64,000 nucleotides of DNA from contig CP146203.1 of the NCBI GenBank assembly GCA_039995105.1, positions 310,001 to 374,000 of the forward strand, in the 5' to 3' direction. The translations under genes and the position numbers were made by a program. The DNA is from Jonesiaceae bacterium BS-20 (GTDB taxonomy: Bacteria; Actinomycetota; Actinomycetes; Actinomycetales; Cellulomonadaceae). The notes beneath the pieces were generated by a model that had not been told where the DNA came from, ran no database searches, and saw nothing but the letters and a program-made list of their open reading frames with translations. This document shows positions 26,076-33,811 of the stretch, piece after piece (position 1 is the stretch's first letter; every line of letters begins with the position of its first letter).

Positions 26076-26464
26076 GCATCCAAGCCGTACTTGTGGACGG
26101 AGTGCTGGTTTTTGCCAGTACCGAAAATACAGATAAGAACGAAACCACTACGATCACACCGGATGAACAACAGTTGCGTCCGGGGCTCGACGAGACAGAT
26201 GTAACCCCGGGTTTGCCGGGCTTTCTAGCTACGTTTGCTATTGCCCTTGCGATTATTTTAATTCTGTTGAATATGACCAAGCGCATGCGCCGGATGGGGC
26301 ACGCAACCGGTAATACACACCGCGTAACCGCCGAGTTCTCGGGTGCCCGCCCGACCCGTCCGGGTGCCGCGAGCACCGCCGCAGATGCAAGTGCTCCAAG
26401 CCAAACCGCAGACGCGGACAACTCCGGTCAGGGACCGGACGTGCAGGCGGACCAAAGCAAGTAG
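26072..26464 (+). CDS. Small single-pass membrane protein, Rv1083-like
   Basis: 130 residues. The N-terminal part (about residues 25-50) is acidic (DETDVTPGLPGF), followed by one membrane helix (FLATFAIALAIILILLNMTKRMRRM) with a positive-inside flank and a disordered Ala/Thr/Gln tail. GTG 26072 overlaps the mca TGA (GTGA), so translation is coupled. The motif DVTPGxxGFxxTF before the helix and the position right after mca match Rv1083-type proteins. Function unknown. Confidence 0.8.
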   Translation: MSIQAVLVDGVLVFASTENTDKNETTTITPDEQQLRPGLDETDVTPGLPGFLATFAIALAIILILLNMTKRMRRMGHATGNTHRVTAEFSGARPTRPGAASTAADASAPSQTADADNSGQGPDVQADQSK

Positions 26465-26501
26465 TCGGCCAATCTCAGGTGCTAAAAGTGCCTAGGCCAA
26501 C

Positions 26502-26540
26502 AAAATGAGGGCGGACCCGGTTGGGTTCGCCCTCATTTTT
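26502..26540. terminator. Bidirectional terminator between mca operon and hlyIII
   Basis: AATGAGGGCG...CGCCCTCATT stem with an A-tract before and TTTTT after; it serves both converging transcripts. Confidence 0.9.
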
Positions 26541-26556
26541 ATGCCGTTTGGGTAAC

Positions 26557-27297
26557 TTACCTGACCAAGACCACCGCGATCATAACCGCGGTGAAGTGAC
26601 AGGAAAACCCGAGCACGGTCATGATGTGGAAGATCTCATGGAATCCAAACCATTTGGGGCTGGGGTTGGGCCGTTTGAGTCCGTAGACCACGGCGCCCAG
26701 GGTATATGCAATGCCTCCGGCGATGACCAGCCACATGATAGCCAAACTGGTTTCACCAAAGGTCGGCAGGAACCATACGGCAACCCAGCCGAGCGCAATG
26801 TAGATGGGCACGTAGAGCCAGCGTGGGGCACCGAGCCACACAATCCGGGCGGTCAGGCCAAGTAGCGCCCCGGACCATACGATGATCAGCAGGGTGCGGG
26901 CGGTCGGCTTATCCAGCAGGAGTACCGCGAGTGGGGTGTAGGAGCCGGCAATGATCAAGAAGATGTTGGAGTGATCCCAGCGGCGCAGCATGGCAAGGAC
27001 CTTGGGTGACCAGTTACCGCGGTGGTAAACCGCGCTGGTGCCAAACAGGAGCCATGAGGAGATCGCAAAGATGGTGCAAGCTACCTTGGGGGCGGTTGCT
27101 GGTGCCAACACGATCAGGACAATGCCCGCAGCTAGTGCCAACGGGAAGGTACCCGCGTGAATCCATCCTCGGAGCTTGGGCTTGACAGAGGCGAGTGCCG
27201 CAGAGACCTGTTTAGATGCTTGGTCGGCAAGAGCGGACGAGTGATCAGCAGCTTTGTTTAGGTGGCCTGAGGCGTTTGGGTGGTGTGCCTTTGGCAT
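26557..27297 (-). CDS. Hemolysin III/PAQR-family membrane protein
   Basis: 246 residues. A hydrophilic head (residues 1-50), then seven hydrophobic helices with the family signatures SSWLLFGTSAVYHRGNW (His/Ser near the metal site), RRWDHSNIFLIIAGSYTPLAVLLL and the C-terminal FGFHEIFHIMTVLGFSCHFTAVM with HEIFH. The fold is that of adiponectin-receptor-like zinc hydrolases; bacterial members shape membrane lipid composition. The gene normally neighbours a Z-prenyl transferase of the Rv1086 type; here about 16 kb separates them. Confidence 0.9.
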   Translation of the reverse strand: MPKAHHPNASGHLNKAADHSSALADQASKQVSAALASVKPKLRGWIHAGTFPLALAAGIVLIVLAPATAPKVACTIFAISSWLLFGTSAVYHRGNWSPKVLAMLRRWDHSNIFLIIAGSYTPLAVLLLDKPTARTLLIIVWSGALLGLTARIVWLGAPRWLYVPIYIALGWVAVWFLPTFGETSLAIMWLVIAGGIAYTLGAVVYGLKRPNPSPKWFGFHEIFHIMTVLGFSCHFTAVMIAVVLVR

Positions 27298-27326
27298 GTG
27301 TCCTCCATCTGGGGGTAACTGGAAAT

Positions 27327-27358
27327 ACCTAGAACCTACGGTACCGAAGGTTCTAGGT
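27327..27358. repeat. 32-bp near-perfect palindrome at the island's left edge
   Basis: ACCTAGAACCT and AGGTTCTAGGT are exact reverse complements around A-CGGTACCG-A; only one central pair is mismatched. It overlaps the 3' end of the XRE gene and lies about 30 bp from the hlyIII start. It could be a protein-binding or recombination site; function not shown. Confidence 0.6.
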
Positions 27359-27701
27359 TCTGGTTACTCCGAAACGGTGTTAAGTGACCCTTGCCTGGAA
27401 CGAATGGGGCCGGAACCCAGCCCTCGAATCCGCCTTCGGATTCGGGGGCTTTTTCATGCCATGTAGGCATTAGGTCAGAAATCTCAATCCCAAGCAGTTT
27501 CGCCGTAATTAAGAGCTCGGTGGGTGAGAAACTGACTAGTCCGTGCAGCTTTCGACTCACTGTTGAGCGCCCAATATTGAATGCTCGCGCCAAGTCAACT
27601 GCTGGCATCTTGAGCGCGAACAGATACTGATTCACCGTCAGGCCAATAGCTTGATCAACAGTCATCTCTGCTGTTCTTGGTTCAGCAATGGTTGTGGTCA
27701 T
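27336..27701 (-). CDS. XRE-family phage/plasmid-type repressor
   Basis: 121 residues. A lambda-repressor-like HTH covers about residues 20-75: LTVNQYLFALKMPAVDLARAFNIGRSTVSRKLHGLVSFSPTELLITAKLLGIEISDLMP. The Pro/Gly-rich tail (GFEGWVPAPFVPGKGHL) resembles small actinophage repressors. It is divergent from an excisionase-like gene, the usual order of an immunity/excision switch, and marks the left end of the accessory region. The 3' end overlaps the palindrome at 27327. Confidence 0.8.
   Translation of the reverse strand: MTTTIAEPRTAEMTVDQAIGLTVNQYLFALKMPAVDLARAFNIGRSTVSRKLHGLVSFSPTELLITAKLLGIEISDLMPTWHEKAPESEGGFEGWVPAPFVPGKGHLTPFRSNQNLEPSVP
27421..27453 (+). terminator. Terminator-like hairpin inside the repressor 3' end
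   Basis: CTCGAATCCG pairs with CGGATTCGGG, followed by CTTTTT on the plus strand. Within the minus-strand repressor gene, so it may shield the island from outside plus-strand transcription. Confidence 0.5.
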
Positions 27702-27825
27702 GTTCTAACAATATCCCTATGGTGCAATATTTGCAACAAGTTGGCTTGACTGCACATGTGTTTGATGTCATCCTGACTGCATGAAGTTGCAAAATATCAA
27801 ACATCGTTCAGTTACGGGGAGTGTG

Positions 27826-28053
27826 ATGGCTGATTCCTGCGAGAAGCCTAGTGAAGCCCAGAAAGAAGACTTGCTTTCGTTGGCTGAGGCGTCTGAATTG
27901 TTGCCTGCCGTGTCTAGGCACACGTTAAGAAGGTGGGCCAAGGCGAACATGGTTACTCATATCGAGCTTCCTGGTGGCCGCTTATGGTTTCGACGTGAAG
28001 ACATTCTTGCACTGATGAAACCGGTCATTGCAAATGGCGATGGCGTCAGCTGA
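27826..28053 (+). CDS. Excisionase-like MerR-type HTH protein
   Basis: About 75 residues. LLSLAEASELLPAVSRHTLRRWAKANMVTHIELPGGRLWFRREDILALM is the compact winged HTH of Xis/helix_turn_helix_17 proteins: helix, turn, helix (SRHTLRRWA), wing (GGRLWFRREDI). ATG 27826 is preferred because GGGGAG precedes it; an ATG at 27781 is also open. It probably regulates or directs excision of the element. It heads a tightly overlapping operon to 31126. Confidence 0.72.
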   Translation: MADSCEKPSEAQKEDLLSLAEASELLPAVSRHTLRRWAKANMVTHIELPGGRLWFRREDILALMKPVIANGDGVS

Positions 28054-28426
28054 CGTGGCACTTTCAGAGTTTGTACCAGATCCCATTGATATCAATAAAC
28101 GTGATGGTGCTGATCTTCCCCTGGTCGCGCAGGTGGAATTGATCGCTAATCCGTGCGAATTCTTCCAGGCTGACCGTGATTTCTTTGCCGTCGCCAACGG
28201 TAAACGTGAACATCAAAGTTTCCTAACTGTGTACCCGCATGGCCTTTCCGTGCTGGGTATACGGGAGCCGAATGGTCCTTTCGTTCTGGCTCCTGCGCGC
28301 CGGTTGATGTCGGATCAATCGCCGTGTCGGTGGCGGGATGCTTGCAGGCGTCCCGCCACTACCCCTTACGTGCCGTTGTGCACGCCCGTGAGGGCATTAA
28401 ATGCCAGGTGGTGCACCAATGAATGA
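28034..28426 (+). CDS. Accessory protein of unknown function
   Basis: About 130 residues, soluble. It overlaps the excisionase-like gene by about 20 bp and the next gene by 8 bp, so it is part of the same operon. A beta-rich middle (CEFFQADRDFFAVANGKREHQSFLTVYPHGLSVLGIREPNG) resembles small plasmid/ICE proteins. The C-terminus is Pro/Arg/Cys-rich (SPCRWRDACRRPATTPYVPLC). No family recognised. ATG 28034 and 28040 are equally possible starts. Confidence 0.55.
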   Translation: MAMASADVALSEFVPDPIDINKRDGADLPLVAQVELIANPCEFFQADRDFFAVANGKREHQSFLTVYPHGLSVLGIREPNGPFVLAPARRLMSDQSPCRWRDACRRPATTPYVPLCTPVRALNARWCTNE

Positions 28427-28685
28427 TCGCTTGATGGAACTCGCGTGGCAGGCTCGCTGCCCCTCTATGGGCGAAAAGTTGGTGCTGCTTGCGTGCGCTT
28501 ATCACGCCACGAACGGTGCCCAGGTGCGCATAGACCCACAGATTTGGGCCGGGCGCTTAGGTATGTCTATTGGCCGCGTTGAAGCGGCTATTTCAGCGTT
28601 ACATCGTGCCGGGTTGCTTGATGCTCGGCGTTGGGAAGATTCCGGCTGCTGGTCAGCTCGCGTGCTACTTGGAGGCAAAAAATGA
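28419..28685 (+). CDS. Small winged-helix protein (replication/regulation)
   Basis: 88 residues: MELAWQARCPSMGEKLVLLACAYHAT, then IDPQIWAGRLGMSIGRVEAAISALHRAGLLDARR, a winged helix like those in plasmid and phage replication proteins. It overlaps neighbours on both sides (ATGAATGA at the start, AATGAATGAA at the end), indicating coupled translation. The next gene carries a related fold. Probably DNA-binding; target unknown. Confidence 0.65.
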   Translation: MNDRLMELAWQARCPSMGEKLVLLACAYHATNGAQVRIDPQIWAGRLGMSIGRVEAAISALHRAGLLDARRWEDSGCWSARVLLGGKK

Positions 28686-28966
28686 ATGAACAAGCGTATG
28701 CGTGGGCTTGGAAACAAGCGGATCTTTCTATGGAGCAATCAATTGTTTTGTTGGCCCTTGCCCATTTTTTGGATGAAGGACGCATCGTAGGGCGGATGCC
28801 GATGACAGAGCTTGTGCGCAAGTCGCGGCAGACACAAGCAGAGGTGCTTGTGCGGTTACAAGAACTGAAAGCAAAGGCGCTGATTAGTTACGACCTGAAC
28901 CTTATTCCAGACACTCTGGTGTACTCGTTGCCGGTTGAGTTCGATGAGGTGACCACAGGTGAGTAG
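28682..28966 (+). CDS. Small winged-helix protein, paralogous in fold to its neighbour
   Basis: 94 residues. AWAWKQADLSMEQSIVLLALAHFLDEGRIVGRMPMTELVRKSRQTQAEVLVRLQELKAKALISYDLNL is a helical DNA-binding domain of the same design as the previous gene ("bring all genes... keep conditions, then wing" order of helices: activity helix, HTH, wing). ATG 28682 overlaps the previous stop (AAAATGAATGA). Probably acts in replication or copy control of the element; this is inference from context. Confidence 0.62.
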   Translation: MNEQAYAWAWKQADLSMEQSIVLLALAHFLDEGRIVGRMPMTELVRKSRQTQAEVLVRLQELKAKALISYDLNLIPDTLVYSLPVEFDEVTTGE

Positions 28967-30068
28967 TGGTTACTTTGTTGTTCGTTCGGGTGCTAAGGCG
29001 CTTCGTAATGATGTTATTTACTCCACGCTCTCCATGGGGGCGATTGGTCTGTTGATGCTTGCGCTGTCCAGGCCTCCGGGCGCAGATTTAGGTTACCGTG
29101 CCTTCTTGGGTCGTGGGTTTGGTGAAAAGGCCGTACGCACGCTCTTGCATGAGCTTGCAGATGCGGGGCATAGGTATCAATTCAAAGTCCGTAAGCAGGG
29201 TGGCAGAATACGGACAGTCACGGTGTTCTCCGATGTGCCCATCCGTGAAGATGAAGCCCAAGAAGCGGTCATTCTTGGCGCTGGTGAATTCATGCTCACG
29301 CCAGTCTCAGATGGAGAGCGTTTGCGCAGGTCAGACCGCGCGGCACCTGTTACCGCACGGTCTGACCTGCAAGAACATGATGGTGGTAACCAGGTGGAAA
29401 ATGTGCCTGAAGCTGAGTTGCACCGTGCGGCAACAGGTGCCGCACGGTCCCATCAGGCAAAACAGGGTGTTTTCGCAGATGGCACCGTGCCGCACTCCAC
29501 CACTGCACGGTCCAGCGCGGCGTCTTCCTGTAGGGAAGTCAAGTCTTTTTCACTACGTTCAAAAGACCTTCCAAACCAAACCTCGCAACTTTCGGACACA
29601 CCGGGTGATCCGGTCCTGGTTCGGTCTGGTTCGGTTGGAACTTCGAATCTCAAAGACGCTGCGCTTTTGATCCGTAAGTGCTTGCCAGATCCGATGCACA
29701 TCATTGATGCTCAGCTAGCGCCAAGTGTTGGCCAGATGCTCCAGGAACGCTTGGATGCGGGGTGGTCACCCGCGCAGATCCGGGCGGCGATGGATCAACC
29801 GTTGCCTGCCCAGGTCAGCCGGTTAGGGGCACTTGTGGCTAAGCGTTTGGCGACCAACGTCTTGCCAGAGTTGGCACCTGAGGCGCTTCGTAAGGAGGCT
29901 TTGGGCCGGGTTGCGGCTATCCAGCCGGTTGATGATGAGCCGGTTGTTGATCCGCGTTTTAGTGCGGCTTGTGAGCGTATTCGCGTTGAGAACCCTGGTC
30001 TTTCTCAGCGGCAAGTAGCGGAATTGGCTTACTCGCAGGTTCAGGAAAGTTCAGGTGCATTGCAATGA
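28959..30068 (+). CDS. Replication-initiator-like helix-turn-helix protein
   Basis: 369 residues. N-terminal about 90 residues form a winged helix (LRNDVIYSTLSMGAIGLLMLALSRPPGADLGYRAFLGRGFGEKAVRTLLHELADAGHRYQFKVRKQGGR) like the GntR/RepA-type domains of phage and plasmid initiators. A Ser/Thr-rich linker follows, then a helical C-terminal domain (SVGQMLQERLDAGWSPAQIRAAMDQPLPAQVSRLGALVAKRL). GTG 28959 overlaps the previous stop by 8 bp and its own TGA overlaps the next ATG (ATGA). Likely DNA-binding; replication is inferred. Confidence 0.65.
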   Translation: MSSGYFVVRSGAKALRNDVIYSTLSMGAIGLLMLALSRPPGADLGYRAFLGRGFGEKAVRTLLHELADAGHRYQFKVRKQGGRIRTVTVFSDVPIREDEAQEAVILGAGEFMLTPVSDGERLRRSDRAAPVTARSDLQEHDGGNQVENVPEAELHRAATGAARSHQAKQGVFADGTVPHSTTARSSAASSCREVKSFSLRSKDLPNQTSQLSDTPGDPVLVRSGSVGTSNLKDAALLIRKCLPDPMHIIDAQLAPSVGQMLQERLDAGWSPAQIRAAMDQPLPAQVSRLGALVAKRLATNVLPELAPEALRKEALGRVAAIQPVDDEPVVDPRFSAACERIRVENPGLSQRQVAELAYSQVQESSGALQ

Positions 30069-31126
30069 GTGCGTTGTGGGAATTGTGGACTAGGTCTTTG
30101 CGCGGGTTGACGCCTTCGGAGATGGTTTGTGTTCGTGAGGTTGCTCAGCTTGCGGATCTTCGCGGGGTTGCGATTGTGCCAGTGGATTACCTCGTTTAGG
30201 CGTCTGCTCTGACACGCCGCACAGTGCAATATGCCTTGTCTGGCTTGGAAATCAAGGGCTATTTGATTCGTGAACGGCGGCGCAGCGGTGGTCACCAGGC
30301 GGCATCTCGTTTGCAGCTCTTGAGGAATTCCGGAGCGCTTCATAAGCCCCATGGTTCAGCCACCAAACAGCCTAAGAACGTGTGGGCCGGGGCTGCTGAG
30401 GCTTTGGCGGGTGTTGACCCGGTTGAGACGAATGAGGGGCTGCGTGCGGCGCTGATTGGTGCGCGTGATCATGGTTGGGGGTCTGAGCATGGTCGGGTTG
30501 TTATTGCTTCACTGATCCACATGGCACCGCGCCAGTTTGCGGCTATCCATAAGCGCCGTATTGCCATTGAAGACTTCGAGGAACGCAAACTCGATACACT
30601 TTCGGCAGCTTGGGAAGTAGTAAATGCCCAGGCAGATACTCTGATTGCAGCGAGGAAACCGTGGGCAATGCTCACCACGATTGTTGCCAGGCAAACAGCC
30701 CAAACAGATGAAGAAAACTCGGTTCAGGAAACCGATAGCACTGACCCACACGTATTTCCAGAACAGGGTATTCGCCCAGGTGAAGGTATTGATGAGGAAG
30801 TTACTATCGGCATTGATGATTTTGACCAAAACCTTTCACGACTCGTGGAGGCACTGATTGCAGCTGGTATGAGTGAAACGCTTGCCTGGGCCGGAACAGG
30901 CCGGATTGCTAGCCTGGCAGTGGTGGAGAAGTCTCGCCGTCACACCGTTGCTGCACGGGATTACAAACTTGAGGCCCTGGGGGGCACGCCTGAGGCAGCC
31001 CGAATGTGGATGAATGTCCTAGCTGGTTCCCGACGCGGTGCCCAAAGCGGTATTATCACCACGACAGATGATGAACTAGCTCAGATCGCTCAAGAAATTG
31101 TGATCGAACTTTCCCAAGCTGCCTAG
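30065..31126 (+). pseudogene. Replication-like winged-helix gene interrupted by an amber stop
   Basis: ATG 30065 overlaps the previous stop. The frame reads MSALWELWTRSLRGLTPSEM...VDYLV, meets TAG at 30197-30199, then continues without a shift as ASALTRRTVQYALSGLEIKGYLIRERR to TAG at 31126 (354 codons in all). The two halves together make one winged-helix domain (AQLADLRG...ALTRRTVQYALSGLEIKGYL) plus a helical C-terminal half, so a single gene has acquired a nonsense codon. A shorter product could start at 30224 but would lack half of the HTH. Amber suppression cannot be excluded. Confidence 0.72.
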
Positions 31127-31191
31127 TGACCATGACGCGCATCATGCTGAACCCAAGAATGTGAGATGGGTCCGTCGCCGGGTGAAAAGTG

Positions 31192-31219
31192 CGGTAAGGC
31201 ATGTATCAGTGCCCTACCG
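31192..31219 (+). repeat. Hairpin after the replication-like operon
   Basis: CGGTAAGGCA and TGCCCTACCG form a stem with one mismatch, preceded by the GGGTGAAA motif that also precedes the two hairpins at 31295 and 31456. Probable 3' end structure of the operon. Confidence 0.45.
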
Positions 31220-31294
31220 TACTGAATACTTGATAGTAGTTGTGCGCTGGTTGAGCCAGTGAGGAAATAAATAAAATCGACCGGGTGAAAAAAT

Positions 31295-31321
31295 ACCAGG
31301 GTGCAAATTTTGCACCCTGGT
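31295..31321 (+). repeat. Structured palindromic repeat, copy 1
   Basis: ACCAGGGTGCAAA/TTTTGCACCCTGGT stem preceded by GGGTGAAAAA. It pairs with the second copy at 31456, from which it differs by two compensatory base pairs. Terminator or RNA-structure element. Confidence 0.65.
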
Positions 31322-31455
31322 ATTCTTGTTTCGTGTGGTCTTGAGTGAGGCACTCATCTATTCGTTCCAGGCCTTCTAGAAAGATTGAATACTTATTTTT
31401 GAGAACTAGTTCGTTCAGCGTGGAAATGAATCTGGTTTGAGTGGGTGAAATATTT

Positions 31456-31482
31456 ATCAGGGCGCAAATTTTGCGCCCTGAT
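31456..31482 (+). repeat. Structured palindromic repeat, copy 2
   Basis: ATCAGGGCGCAAA/TTTTGCGCCCTGAT stem, followed by ATTTTTGG; flanked by GGGTGAAA on both sides. Same length and spacing as copy 1. Confidence 0.65.
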
Positions 31483-31507
31483 ATTTTTGGTGTGGGTGAA
31501 AAATGTT

Positions 31508-31767
31508 TTAGATCCCCATGATCTTGTTGATCGTTTCTCTGTAGTCCGTGTCTTGGCCTACTGTTGCCCAGTCTGAGTGAGCTATCGCTTGGACCCGGTA
31601 AAAGATTTTGAATTGTTCAATGGGGATCTCATTAATCTTTGCGAACCTTGCTGCCTCAAATTCAGCTTCTTCAAAGCTGCTTGCCCATAGTGGGTTCGCG
31701 TGACGTTATCGGGGTCGTTGCCATCAAATGTGATGCAGTATTGGTGGTCAATGTAGGGGCCTTTCAT
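31508..31767 (-). pseudogene. Small frameshifted gene
   Basis: ATG 31767 gives MKGPYIDHQYCITFDGNDPD and continues to about 31690. The reading sense then moves to another frame: PLWASSFEEAEFEAARFAKI..., ending ETINKIMGI at TAA 31508. Together the parts make an approximately 85-residue soluble protein with natural composition (VQAIAHSDWATVGQDTDYRE). A one-base indel near ACGCGAACCCACTATGGG explains it. No family recognised. Confidence 0.55.
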
Positions 31768-31778
31768 AGCCAGGCCTT

Positions 31779-32209
31779 TCAGTAAATTGTTAGGGAGCCG
31801 GAGTTCGTCATTCCAGCTACAGATGCGGACCAGGATTGTGAACCGGTTTTTAGGCCAGTCAATGTCGTTGAATACGTGCCAGGTGCGGTCACAGACAGGC
31901 TGGTGGACTTGCCTGCAACGGTGACGGATACTTTGCTACTACCAGATCCTTTTACCGTAACGCTGACCGTTGCCTTGCCGCCTCCTGAGGAAGACACAGA
32001 TGATGACATGCCCGTGATCTTGGCCCGCTGAGCTGCAGGCTTCTTTGTGGTTTGAGGTTTGGGGGCTGGCTGCTTCGGTGCTGTAGGCGTACTGGTTGCT
32101 TTCGGTGTTGCGGGAGCCACTTGTTGGGCCGGGGCTTGTGTTGATGGTGTTGCTGATGTTTTTGTGGCTGCAGCGGCTTTTTGTTCGGCTGCTTTCTTGT
32201 CTGCTGAGG
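31779..32209 (-). pseudogene. 3' fragment of a Pro/Lys/Thr-rich surface protein gene
   Basis: Cut at its 5' side by the IS at 32210. It encodes a low-complexity segment (ATPKATSTPTAPKQPAPK) followed by a folded part of about 75 residues (KITGMSSSVSSSGGGKATVSVTVKGSGSSKVSVTVAGKST to NSGSLTIY, the C-terminus), which looks like a small beta-sandwich wall domain. An upstream low-complexity part is repeated, in reverse orientation, at 33529-33779. Probably a remnant of a secreted wall-associated protein. Confidence 0.65.
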
Positions 32210-32253
32210 TGTGTCAAATTTCTTAGACACTCATCTTCTAGATTTGTTGTTTC

Positions 32254-33180
32254 TTATGCTGCTTGCTGGTCTTGAGTTTGGATCTTTTGGACCCAGGTTT
32301 GGAAGGGTGTTTGATATCCCAAGGAAGAGTGGATCCGTTTTCTGTTGTAGAAAATCTCGATGTAATCAGCGACTGCGAAGCGTGCTCTGGCCCGGGTAGG
32401 AAAGACCTGGTGGTGGTACATCTCGTTCTTCAATGACGAGAAGAAGCTCTCGGCGACGGAATTATCCCAGCACACACCCGTGCGCCCCATGGATTGAATG
32501 AACCCGTTCTCCTTGCAGTATTTATGAAAATCATCCGAGGTGTATTGGCTGCCTCGATCGCTATGGAATATTGCTTTTGGGGCGACTCTTCCGTGTGTTC
32601 TCGCCATTTTCAGGGCATCAATAATTAGCGGTGTACGCACTGGTACCAATACCAAAGTCGCAGCCGTATTGGATTGTCAGCGAGCTGCCAGCCCACAACC
32701 ATCCGGGTGGCTAGGTCAATAACGGTGGCCAGGTAGAGCCATCCTTGCCCTGTTCGAAGGTAGGTAATGTCGCCAACGAGGCGCTCACCGGGTAAGCCCG
32801 TATCAGGGCTGAAATCACGGCCTATGAGGTCGGGAATGTCATGATCACAGTCCCCTTGAGTCGTAGTTCGTTTCCACGCCCGAGGTTGGATAGCCACGAG
32901 GTCCTTTTCTCGCATGATCGAGGCCACCAGGCCCACTGAACAGGCAATACCTGCACTGTTGAGCTCAGCTGTAATACGCCGGCACCCATAGACTTTAAGA
33001 CGATCTATAAAGATCAGTTTGATCTGGTCACCTAGATCCTTGCGCCGTGCGGCACTGGCCGTAGTGACGTCAACACGTGCACGCCAGGCATAAAAAGAGG
33101 ACCGTGGAATATCAAGTTTTTGGCACATCCAAGCAATCGGGAAGTTGTCCTTCTCCGCTTCAATCAGGGCTGATTTCTCA
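32254..33180 (-). pseudogene. IS3 transposase orfB with an internal insertion
   Basis: The upper half (from WMCQKLDIPRSSFYAWR) carries HTH_21 and the first DDE Asp (GDITYLRTGQGWLYLATVIDLATR). The lower half has the second Asp (HSDRGSQYTS) and Glu (VAESFFSSLKNEM) and ends FQTWVQKI. They are in different frames: about 34 extra bases near 32641-32674, with CCAATAC/GTATTGG ends, sit exactly where GWQLADN should join RTPLIIDALKMA. The transposase is probably dead unless supplied in trans. Normally made as an OrfAB fusion by -1 frameshifting. Confidence 0.75.
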
Positions 33181-33181
33181 T

Positions 33182-33481
33182 TCAGTCCTGCTGACGGGCG
33201 AAGAAGGCCGCTGCTTTTTTTAGGAAATCATTCTCCATCCGCAACCGACGCACTTCAACTTCCAATTCACTGAGTCGCACCCGGTCAGAAACCGATAACG
33301 GCTGATCTACTTCCTCAACAGCGTTTTCCCGCCGATATTTACCTACCCAGTTTCCCAAAGTCCCTGGCAAGATCCCCAACTCTTGGGCGACTTCTGTGAT
33401 CATTCGATCACTCATCACCACGAGTTGTACTGCTTCTGCCTTGAACTGCGGACTAAACCGCTTCTTCGATCCTGCTGCCAT
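33182..33481 (-). CDS. IS3 transposase orfA
   Basis: 99 residues. HTH_Tnp_1 (RFSPQFKAEAVQLVVMSDRMITEVAQELGILPGTLGNWVGKYRR) plus the leucine-zipper stretch LSELEVEVRRLRMENDFLKKAAAFFA. The last Lys codons form A7G, where -1 slippage would fuse it to orfB (SAGLNEKSALIEAEKDNFPIAW). Intact, in contrast to orfB. Confidence 0.85.
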   Translation of the reverse strand: MAAGSKKRFSPQFKAEAVQLVVMSDRMITEVAQELGILPGTLGNWVGKYRRENAVEEVDQPLSVSDRVRLSELEVEVRRLRMENDFLKKAAAFFARQQD

Positions 33482-33528
33482 GTTCTCTATCTTCTCTCAT
33501 ATGAAGACTGTCCAAGAACATTAGTACA

Positions 33529-33779
33529 CCCCAGGCAAAGGCAACCGAAACGGTGACTGTTGCGTCAAAGACCGTTACTGAATCAAACGCGGCCTGGATC
33601 AAAACCGAGGCAGACAAGAAAGTGGCCGAACAAAAAGCCGCAGCAGCCACAAAAACACCAGCAACACAAGCCCCGGCCCAACAAGTGGCTCCTGCAACAC
33701 CGAAAGCAACCAGTACGCCTACAGCACCGAAGCAGCCAGCCCCCAAACCTCAAACCACAAAGAAGCCTGCAACATTAGA
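33529..33779 (+). pseudogene. Inverted internal fragment of the same surface protein gene
   Basis: Open from the IS edge: TPQAKATETVTVASKTVTESNAAWIKTEADKKVAEQKAAAATKTP... Its last 60 codons match, at nearly the same DNA sequence but opposite orientation, the fragment at about 32030-32209. It lacks a start, and its C-terminal domain is replaced at about 33776 by unrelated sequence (GAGTGTCTCAAATCC). Confidence 0.65.
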
Positions 33780-33811
33780 GTGTCTCAAATCCTTGACGTG
33801 CACATAACGAG

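Larger units (their letters stand above)
32210..33528 (-). mobile_element. IS3-family insertion sequence (1.3 kb, disrupted)
   Basis: Ends TGTGTCAAATTTCTTAGACA (left) and TGTACTAATGTTCTTGGACA (right, reverse strand) are imperfect inverted repeats. Inside are orfA (33182-33481) and orfB in the minus sense, linked by an A7G slippery stretch near 33215. The flanks (CTGAGG / CCCCAG) give no 3-4 bp target duplication, and both are pieces of the same surface gene in opposite orientation, so rearrangement followed insertion. Confidence 0.85.

Noticed and set aside
31140-31500. CRISPR array
   Set aside because: Repeats are palindromic hairpins of varied spacing, only two to three copies, and no spacer-repeat periodicity.
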